Shown: piece by piece, positions 1 through 4,292 of the stretch | Numbering within the stretch: position 1 is the first letter of the stretch | Layout: each line of letters begins with the position of its first letter | From: an uncultured Eubacteriales bacterium | GTDB taxonomy: Bacteria; Bacillota; Clostridia; Oscillospirales; CAG-272 | NCBI GenBank assembly: GCA_900556615.1 | Contig: USPP01000064.1 | Location: 1-7,587, forward strand | Length of the DNA: 7,587 nucleotides | Direction of reading: 5' to 3' | The notes under the pieces: generated by a model | Database searches by the model: none | Seen by the model: only the letters and a program-made list of their open reading frames with translations | Told to the model about the DNA's origin: nothing | Made by a program: the position numbers and the translations under genes

Positions 1-1
1 G

Positions 2-148
2 GCAGTAAACGGTATCATCAGCATAAAAGGCGATATGGTCGTTGGTAAGGGAGATAAGCTGTCCCTGCGCGGAAAAGGGCGTGTGATTATAGAGAGCGTT
101 GACGGGCTTTCGAAAAAAGGCAGAATCCGATTCACTTATAAAAAGTAG
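2..148 (+). CDS. S4-domain RNA-binding protein, YlmH type (C-terminal 48 residues, 5' end outside window)
   Basis: The first complete codon is at position 2 and the frame runs to a TAG at 146-148. The visible 48 residues carry the second half of an S4 RNA-binding fold. This shows as VNG near residues 2-4, then SIKGD, then the strand-turn GKGDKLSLRGKGR, then a lysine/arginine-rich tail with SKKGRIRF. The RGKGR...KKGR pattern with a basic end is typical of the C-terminal S4 domain of YlmH, a protein often encoded near the cell-division cluster (sepF, ylmG, divIVA) in Bacillota and linked to ribosome-associated RNA binding. No divIVA or ileS follows here, so the usual neighbourhood is interrupted just downstream. 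Another S4 protein (for example an RluB-like or YaaA-like one) is possible because only the tail is visible. Confidence 0.7.
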   Translation, partial: AVNGIISIKGDMVVGKGDKLSLRGKGRVIIESVDGLSKKGRIRFTYKK

Positions 149-514
149 AAAAGCAGCGTTTTCATCCGCAGAAAAAGGGAATATCGCGCGAAAGACGGAT
201 TGAGCTTGAAGAGAGCGCATCCGGTCCAGACTCAAATTCTTCTTAAGGCAATACAGCTGGGTTTCGGAGGTACAGATGCGCAGTCCTATTTTCTGTCAAA
301 CGATACAAATTGAGGAGGTAAGAACCACTCTTCTGCCGATGGAATTTGTGAAGTGCGACGGGAAACGGACAAGCAGATATGCCGTCAGGACGCAAGCCAT
401 GGACCCGGCGGTGTTGCTTTAAAAATGCGGTATCCGGTTTTTGTGTCTTTCATAAGCACAGGAGTAATTCTTTGTTGTTTGTACCGCCGCTTTGGCGGCA
501 GAATGGAGAGTAAA
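149..514 (+). other. Region with no certain gene between the S4 protein and the acetyltransferase
   Basis: Apart from the small ORF at 276-422, this stretch holds an open but start-poor frame that continues in phase after the S4-protein stop and ends at TGA 311-313. It also has two strong Shine-Dalgarno-like runs (266-271 and 313-318). Several possible RNA hairpins are present: GACGG 357-361 with CCGTC 382-386, an alternative GAC/GTC plus GCA/TGC hairpin at 368-386, and CCGCC 484-488 with GGCGG 494-498 just before the acetyltransferase ribosome-binding site. I see no convincing SigA promoter and no U-tract terminator. It could be decayed coding sequence or a structured leader. Confidence 0.4.
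276..422 (+). CDS. Possible small protein, 48 aa, unknown
   Basis: An ATG at 276 is preceded by a near-ideal Shine-Dalgarno GGAGG at 266-270 with a five-base spacer, the best ribosome-binding site in the window. The frame stays open for 48 codons and ends at TAA 420-422. The product starts MRSPIFCQTIQIEEV, has two Cys (residues 7 and 27) and a basic middle (KCDGKRTSRYAVRTQ). It has no obvious membrane segment or known domain, and I do not recognise it. A second GGAGGT lies inside it at 314-319 without a start codon at usable distance. It may be a real small gene, a leader peptide, or the remnant of a gene lost between the S4 protein and the acetyltransferase. Confidence 0.3.
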   Translation: MRSPIFCQTIQIEEVRTTLLPMEFVKCDGKRTSRYAVRTQAMDPAVLL

Positions 515-1036
515 ATGAATAAATGTCGGCTAAGAGAGTGGAAAATAAGCGACGCCAAGGATATAGCCCGAATATTGTCAAATCACAAAATATTAGATAA
601 TTTGCGTGACGGTATACCGTATCCGTATACGGAAAAGGACGGAGAAGAATATATAAAAAGAATGCTTTTATCGGATAAAAATACGACTTTTGCCTTTGCA
701 ATAGACGTAAACGGGACAGCAGTTGGGAGTATTGCCGCCTTCCGTCAGGAGAATATACACGATAGAACGGCGGAAATCGGGTATTATTTATCCGAGGATT
801 ATTGGAATCTTGGAATTATGACCGAAGCGGTAAAGCAGTTATGCCGGTATCTATTTGAATATACCAATATTATCCGGATTTTTGCCGAGCCGTTTTCGGA
901 TAATTCTGCTTCCTGTCGGGTTCTTGAAAAAGCAGGCTTTCATATTGAAGGATTGCTTCGCAGTAACGCCGTTAAAAACGGCAGGGTTTTGGATATGAAA
1001 ATGTATTCATTGGTCACTGAGGAAAGAAACGATTGA
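515..1036 (+). CDS. GNAT family N-acetyltransferase, RimJ/RimL type
   Basis: This 173-aa protein has the size and motif order of the RimJ/RimL-like GNAT acetyltransferases, which move an acetyl group from acetyl-CoA to an amino group (protein N-terminus, antibiotic or small amine). The N-terminal strand is CRLREWKISDAKDIARIL (residues 4-21). The acetyl-CoA pyrophosphate-binding segment is EIGYYLSEDYWNLGIMTEA (87-105), followed by FAEPFSDNSASCRVLEKAGF (123-142), the usual family ending before an EG turn. ATG 515 was chosen because GGAGAG at 505-510 sits four bases upstream. An in-frame ATG at 503 lacks a ribosome-binding site, and the frame extends to 353 only with unlikely protein sequence. 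By eye the gene is rich in AAT, ATA and TTA codons compared with pheS and pheT, which fits recent acquisition. The substrate cannot be inferred. Confidence 0.9.
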   Translation: MNKCRLREWKISDAKDIARILSNHKILDNLRDGIPYPYTEKDGEEYIKRMLLSDKNTTFAFAIDVNGTAVGSIAAFRQENIHDRTAEIGYYLSEDYWNLGIMTEAVKQLCRYLFEYTNIIRIFAEPFSDNSASCRVLEKAGFHIEGLLRSNAVKNGRVLDMKMYSLVTEERND

Positions 1037-1042
1037 AAGCCT

Positions 1043-1090
1043 GGCAATACGGTAAAATGTTCTTTAGCTTTTGTATTTGCCTTTTTCTTC
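1043..1090 (+). terminator. Terminator-like hairpin after the acetyltransferase gene
   Basis: GGCAATAC at 1043-1050 pairs with GTATTTGCC at 1073-1081 (eight base pairs, one bulged T). The 22-base loop can pair further (TAAA with TTTA). TTTTTCTTC follows directly at 1082-1090. The position seven bases after the stop at 1036 fits an intrinsic terminator. The large loop and modest stem make it weaker than a classical one. Confidence 0.5.
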
Positions 1091-1155
1091 TGATATACGA
1101 GAGAATTATGACTGTATGTGCCGTTGCTTTGACGGTGTAGGATAATTTACAGGAT

Positions 1156-1182
1156 GCGAAAAATACGGAGAATGTTTTTCGC
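1156..1182. repeat. Perfect 8-bp inverted repeat in intergenic DNA
   Basis: GCGAAAAA at 1156-1163 and TTTTTCGC at 1175-1182 form a perfect hairpin with an 11-base loop. No T-tract follows directly on either strand (the nearest T-run on the plus strand starts near 1200), so it is not a clear terminator. Function unknown. It lies between the acetyltransferase gene and the MITE-like element. Confidence 0.45.
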
Positions 1183-1209
1183 GTACGGCGGTATGTTGCT
1201 TTTTTATTT

Positions 1210-1377
1210 TATAGGGCGCCTCTCAAAATTCACTGCCCGAATCCGATTCAAGCTGTTTTCCATTATTCGTCACCAAAATCCTTGACGGAAGGATACGTTG
1301 TCTGCGGAATTTTTGTTTTGACTGACAAAAAATCTTTTTGCCGTCTATGAACAGTGAATTACGAGAGGTGCCCTATA
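1210..1377. mobile_element. MITE-like element with 26-bp terminal inverted repeats
   Basis: The ends at 1210-1235 and 1352-1377 are inverted copies of one another: 23 of 26 positions form Watson-Crick pairs, one is G-T (1218/1369), and two are mismatched (1225/1362 and 1226/1361). The outer tip reads TATAGGGC on each side, compatible with a TA (or TATA) target duplication as made by Tc1/mariner/IS630-type transposases. The interior of about 116 bp has no long ORF and contains a small hairpin (CGTCA 1268-1272 with TGACG 1283-1287). It carries no transposase, so if mobile it would depend on an enzyme encoded elsewhere. It lies between two convergent genes, a typical safe site. A bidirectional terminator seems unlikely because the arms are far apart and lack T-tracts. 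Confidence 0.7.
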
Positions 1378-1391
1378 TGTTTATATATGTT

Positions 1392-1411
1392 TTGCAGGTC
1401 AGTCCCTGCAA
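1392..1411. repeat. Short hairpin between the MITE-like element and the UxaC-like gene
   Basis: TTGCAGG (1392-1398) and CCTGCAA (1405-1411) form a perfect 7-bp stem with a 6-base loop. It lies about 60 bases downstream of the stop of the minus-strand UxaC-like gene, where a terminator would be expected, but no U-tract follows on either strand. It may act as an mRNA 3'-end structure. Confidence 0.35.
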
Positions 1412-1473
1412 TATGAAATATTGAGTTTGAATATCCAATGGTGTATCAAAGAAAAAACACAGGAGCAACGGAA

Positions 1474-2625
1474 TTAATGATCGGATAGGAATCTTTTTAT
1501 CGCGTTTTTGTGTATTATTTCGATGATATCGGGCGACAGCGTTTCAAAAAATCTTCCGAAGTCGGTTATGTCATTCATATCCTCCGCATTGTGCAGGAGA
1601 AATCCAAGAGGAAATCTGAGGGACGCTTTGACAGGATCTTGTACGGCAGGAATAATTCCGGGAAGCCCTTTTTCGGTTCGGAATGCGAAAAGGTCTATGA
1701 AATCGGAAAAGCTTTCGGGACGGGAAGAAATCAGAAGCGTTTCGGGGACGATGAGGTTTTGCTTCAGATAATCGTATAGCTTTACAAGCTCGGACGGGGC
1801 GGATTGCTTCGTTTGAAGAATCAGACATAGGTTTTTCTTTCGAATCAAGGAAGCCGCTTCGATTGAAAGCGCTGTTGAAAACTGATAGAGGTCATTTTTC
1901 GTGAGCGAGGTTCCGGATTGAATTTTTAACAGGATGCCGTCAATCTCTTTTTTTCTGGAGTTACGCTCATAATGATAATCCGAGAGCGTGATTCGCACTG
2001 CTTTACAGCCTTTTGACAGAAATTCGTTCAATTTTTCGCTGAGAATCGATACAAAGTCACCGAATGTACGGGAATCCTTGCTTTTCGCTGCAAGACGGCA
2101 GAGAACGGCTTCGGAGCAAATTTCTCCGAGATCAAAAACCGGATATAAATTAACGCTGCTTTTTTCAAAGGCAGGGAGAACGTCAAACGGGAGATATCTT
2201 AAAAACATTGTCTCGACTCCGAGCAATTCTGCGAGAGACAAAGGGGTAATGCTTTCTTCATCTATGATGTTGTTGCAATGCCGCCATATATTTTCACAGC
2301 GGCTGCTCCCTGTGCCGTAGGACAGGAAATCGGGTATTCCGAATACCTTTTTCATAATTTCGCATACAACCGTTGTTACACGGTGTCCCGGCATAAGCGG
2401 GAGCGTTTCTATCAGAGCGCGGAATTTTTCATAATCAGACGCTGCGCCGCTTACCGTCTCCTCACCGATTCCACAGAGACGCATCGCTTTTTGGGCGTTT
2501 TCGGAGTGCACGACAAGCATCTCTCCGATATTGCGGTATTTTGAATCAGAGGTGATCTGCTGAGGCTTGATATTGTTGTCCCATGAAAAAATGGGAGCTG
2601 AAAGATTCTTCTTACTTTTGTCCAT
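1474..2625 (-). CDS. Uronate isomerase (UxaC)-like protein lacking the catalytic residues
   Basis: This 383-aa product aligns by eye with glucuronate/galacturonate isomerase (about 470 aa) over nearly its whole length. Shared stretches are P21-QQI, RNIGEM (31-36), GIGEETVSG..SDYEKF (52-68), TLP (74-76), FGI (95-97), ENIWRHCN (111-118), GC (206-207), the region TKNDLYQFSTAL (242-253), and KNAIKRF (373-379) near the C-terminus. The active-site motifs are gone. The HCH metal motif is D16-N17-N18, the YHWTHLEL helix is replaced by RVTTVVCEI, TTDDP becomes LRYLP (142-146), the LHIGA histidine is Q271, and the TDSR Asp and Arg are N346 and E348. The frame is intact, so this looks like a maintained pseudoenzyme rather than a decayed gene. 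ATG 2625 was chosen because the promoter lies at 2665-2693, inside the longer reading frame. The ribosome-binding site is weak (GGGAAA about six bases upstream). No uxaB, kdg or other uronate genes are nearby. Its role is unknown. Confidence 0.8.
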   Translation of the reverse strand: MDKSKKNLSAPIFSWDNNIKPQQITSDSKYRNIGEMLVVHSENAQKAMRLCGIGEETVSGAASDYEKFRALIETLPLMPGHRVTTVVCEIMKKVFGIPDFLSYGTGSSRCENIWRHCNNIIDEESITPLSLAELLGVETMFLRYLPFDVLPAFEKSSVNLYPVFDLGEICSEAVLCRLAAKSKDSRTFGDFVSILSEKLNEFLSKGCKAVRITLSDYHYERNSRKKEIDGILLKIQSGTSLTKNDLYQFSTALSIEAASLIRKKNLCLILQTKQSAPSELVKLYDYLKQNLIVPETLLISSRPESFSDFIDLFAFRTEKGLPGIIPAVQDPVKASLRFPLGFLLHNAEDMNDITDFGRFFETLSPDIIEIIHKNAIKRFLSDH

Positions 2626-2664
2626 ATTCGTTTCCCAAAGCTCTCCGTTCGTTATGATCGGTTT

Positions 2665-2693
2665 ATTATAGCATTTTTTCGGTGAAAAAACAA
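2665..2693 (-). promoter_or_regulatory. SigA-type promoter of the UxaC-like gene
   Basis: On the minus strand a perfect TATAAT -10 box (plus positions 2665-2670) is preceded by a 17-base spacer and TTGTTT as -35 (2688-2693). Transcription would begin near 2657, leaving a leader of about 30 bases before ATG 2625. This position rules out the longer start at 2709. Confidence 0.75.
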
Positions 2694-2702
2694 TAATTTT
2701 GC

Positions 2703-2731
2703 TTGACAATTTGATTTTATGATGATAAGAT
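2703..2731 (+). promoter_or_regulatory. SigA-type promoter of the pheST operon
   Basis: A perfect TTGACA -35 box (2703-2708), a 17-base spacer and TAAGAT as -10 (2726-2731) place the start of transcription near 2738, just before the T-box stem I. The -35 box is only nine bases from the -35 box of the divergent UxaC-like promoter. Confidence 0.8.
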
Positions 2732-2737
2732 ATTGTA

Positions 2738-2980
2738 TATGAGCTGTGAAAGCGTGTAAGTAGATACGGAAGACGGGCTTCAAGAGAATCGGCGCCGTGG
2801 GCTGAGAGCGCCGTAAGACCTTTCCGAGTTGAATTTCAGCGCCGGAGCTTTTCCGCGAAAAGCAATTTTGCGTTAAGCGGAATGTCGCGCCGCATTAAGG
2901 CGAAGAAAGAGCGGAATTTTTCCGAACACGGGTGGTACCGCGAGCTTGCTCGTCCCATGATTTTATGGGGCGGTTTTTTT
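2738..2980 (+). promoter_or_regulatory. T-box riboswitch controlling pheST, Phe specifier
   Basis: The leader RNA has the parts of a transcriptional T-box. Stem I shows an AGUA segment (2759-2762) and an apical helix CGGCGC/GCGCCG (2790-2795 with 2808-2813) whose loop carries the GGGCUGAGA-type sequence. The specifier loop is closed by CGGAA/TTCCG (2767-2771 with 2822-2826) and GCG/CGC (2752-2754 with 2840-2842). Its 3' strand reads GAATTTCA (2831-2838), giving UUC at 2835-2837 (or UUU one base earlier), both Phe codons. A further hairpin lies at 2847-2863. The conserved T-box GGGTGGTACCGCG is at 2930-2942. Its UGGU (2933-2936) can pair with the ACCA end of uncharged tRNA-Phe. By the known mechanism, uncharged tRNA-Phe stabilises the antiterminator and allows transcription into pheS. 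Confidence 0.95.
2951..2980 (+). terminator. Intrinsic terminator of the T-box leader
   Basis: CGTCCCAT (2951-2958) pairs with ATGGGGCG (2965-2972), eight base pairs with one G-U and a six-base loop. A TTTTTTT tract follows at 2974-2980. It is mutually exclusive with the antiterminator containing the T-box at 2930-2942. A small CGAG/CTCG hairpin (2941-2952) lies between the two. Confidence 0.9.
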
Positions 2981-2982
2981 GT

Positions 2983-3055
2983 TTTTCGGTAAATTTTTAT
3001 GCCGAAAAGCACCGTATTTTTCCGGCGGAGAATACGGCAAGACGAAAACGCCGGA
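2983..3055 (+). promoter_or_regulatory. Structured pheS 5' leader after the terminator
   Basis: Between the T-box terminator and pheS three short perfect stems are possible: TTTTCGG 2983-2989 with CCGAAAA 3002-3008; CCGTATT 3012-3018 with AATACGG 3031-3037; and TCCGGCG 3021-3027 with CGCCGGA 3049-3055. The last two interleave, so they either form a pseudoknot or exclude each other. The last one covers most of the GGAG at 3053-3056 upstream of pheS. No function is known. Confidence 0.35.
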
Positions 3056-3070
3056 GAAACGGACAGATAA

Positions 3071-4099
3071 ATGCTTGAAAGCACACAAAAAATGAAAGAA
3101 CATTTTTCCTCGCTTCTTGATAAAGCGTCTTCAACCTTGGAGCTTGAATCGCTGAAGATTGAATTTCTCGGGAAAAAGGGACATATTTCCGCGCTTATGA
3201 GCGAGCTTAAAAATGTTGCCGCCGACAGGAAGAAAGAAGCGGGACGCGTAATCAATGAGACGAAGCAGTTCATTGAACAGCGGATCAAAGAAAAAACGGA
3301 GGAGCTTACTCTTCTTGAAGAGAAGCGTCTTATCGATTCCGCCGAGTCGTATGACGAATCTCTTCCGTCGGAGCTCGGACTCGGCTCTTATCACCCGATT
3401 ACTTTGATTCAGAGAGAGGTTGAGGAAATATTCTCCGCCATGGGCTTCTATATCGAGGATTATAATGAGGTGGTTGACGATTATCACTGCTTCGAGGCGC
3501 TCAATATTCCAAAGCATCATCCCGCAAGGGACATGCAGGATACCTATTATCTTGATAACGGTCAGCTTCTGAAAACTCATACCTCCGCGGCACAGAATTA
3601 TATTATGCGTAAATACGGCGCTCCTGTCCGCGCCATCTTCCCGGGAAGATGCTTTCGGAACGAGTCGACCGACGCCTGCCATGAGAATACCTTCTTCCAG
3701 CTTGAAGGAATTATGATTGACGAGGATATTTCAATATCCAATCTTATATATTTTATGAAAACAATGCTTTCTGAGGTATTCCGTCAGGATATCACGGTAA
3801 GGCTTCGTCCCGGTTTTTTCCCCTTTGTTGAACCGGGCTTTGAGCTGGATATAAAATGCACTATCTGCGGCGGAGCGGGATGCCCCTCCTGCAAAAATTC
3901 CGGATGGCTTGAGCTTTGTCCCTGCGGAATGATTCATCCGAATGTTTTGACATACGGAGGAGTTGATCCTGAAAAATATACCGGATTTGCCTTTGGTCTC
4001 GGTCTTACCAGACTTGCCATGATGAAATACGGCATAAAGGATATTCGCATTCTGAACAGCGGAAATCTGAAAGCTCTTTCACAGTTTACCGATAAATAA
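3071..4099 (+). CDS. pheS: Phenylalanine--tRNA ligase alpha subunit
   Basis: PheS is the catalytic subunit of the cytoplasmic alpha2-beta2 PheRS, which charges tRNA-Phe with phenylalanine using ATP. The 342-aa product has an N-terminal coiled-coil arm that contacts tRNA (about residues 1-90, including EFLGKKGHISALM at 31-43). A class II catalytic domain follows: motif 1 around GSYHPITLIQREVEEIF (105-121), KTHTSAAQ (168-175), motif 2 GRCFRNESTDACHENTFFQLEG (192-213), and motif 3 GFAFGLGLTRLAMMKYGI (305-322) with the Ala that shapes the Phe pocket. It is about 15 residues longer than E. coli PheS because of a Cys-rich loop with C263, C266, C271, C274, C283 and C285, a pattern seen in some bacterial PheS proteins and possibly binding metal. 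ATG 3071 is preceded by GGA at 3061-3063 and GGAG at 3053-3056. T-box control precedes it and pheT follows after 193 bases. Confidence 0.98.
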   Translation: MLESTQKMKEHFSSLLDKASSTLELESLKIEFLGKKGHISALMSELKNVAADRKKEAGRVINETKQFIEQRIKEKTEELTLLEEKRLIDSAESYDESLPSELGLGSYHPITLIQREVEEIFSAMGFYIEDYNEVVDDYHCFEALNIPKHHPARDMQDTYYLDNGQLLKTHTSAAQNYIMRKYGAPVRAIFPGRCFRNESTDACHENTFFQLEGIMIDEDISISNLIYFMKTMLSEVFRQDITVRLRPGFFPFVEPGFELDIKCTICGGAGCPSCKNSGWLELCPCGMIHPNVLTYGGVDPEKYTGFAFGLGLTRLAMMKYGIKDIRILNSGNLKALSQFTDK

Positions 4100-4292
4100 G
4101 ACTAACCGAATATAGAGGCTTCGGAACAGCGGATGCTATCGGAGCATTATGTGCTTTGAAAAACGCCGAAGTCCTTGATTTCGAATGTCCGGTATTTATA
4201 CAATTATCGGAAACAAATACCTTTTCTGAGAGGCATATCCTCCGGCAGGGATGTGCTTTATAAAATAAATTCAGCCGAGAAACGGAAAATAT
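4100..4292 (+). other. Unusually long pheS-pheT spacer
   Basis: The pheS-pheT spacer is 193 bases, whereas these genes usually nearly abut. It holds a hairpin GGTATTT 4191-4197 with AAATACC 4215-4221, followed by TTTT, resembling a weak terminator or attenuator. It also has CTTCGG 4119-4124 with CCGAAG 4167-4172, and GAGG/CCTC around 4228-4241. One frame stays open from 4096 to the TAA at 4261-4263 (about 55 codons, reading GFGTADAIGALCALKNAEVL and onward) but has no ATG or ribosome-binding site. I do not recognise it. It may be a gene remnant or chance. Confidence 0.4.

Noticed and set aside
350..440. Resemblance to a GEMM/c-di-GMP riboswitch (GGACGCAAGCC at 388-398, preceded by GGGAAAC).
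   Set aside because: The short string is close to the GEMM core, but no proper P3 helix with the GGGTTGCC-type 3' strand can be drawn, and the P2 loop is not a GNRA loop. An Rfam RF01051 search would decide.
353..514. Longer acetyltransferase start at GTG 353.
   Set aside because: The extra N-terminal residues do not belong to the GNAT fold, no ribosome-binding site fits, and ATG 515 has GGAGAG at close spacing.
1210..1377. Reading the inverted-repeat element as a bidirectional terminator for the convergent genes.
   Set aside because: The arms are 116 bases apart, flanking T-tracts are absent, and the ends look like transposon tips.
2626..2709. Longer start of the UxaC-like gene at 2709 (28 more residues).
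   Set aside because: The TATAAT promoter lies inside this extension, so the mRNA would begin downstream of that start.
3131..3682. A 183-codon open frame antisense to pheS.
   Set aside because: It is a shadow of the strongly supported pheS gene, with no ribosome-binding site or recognisable domain.
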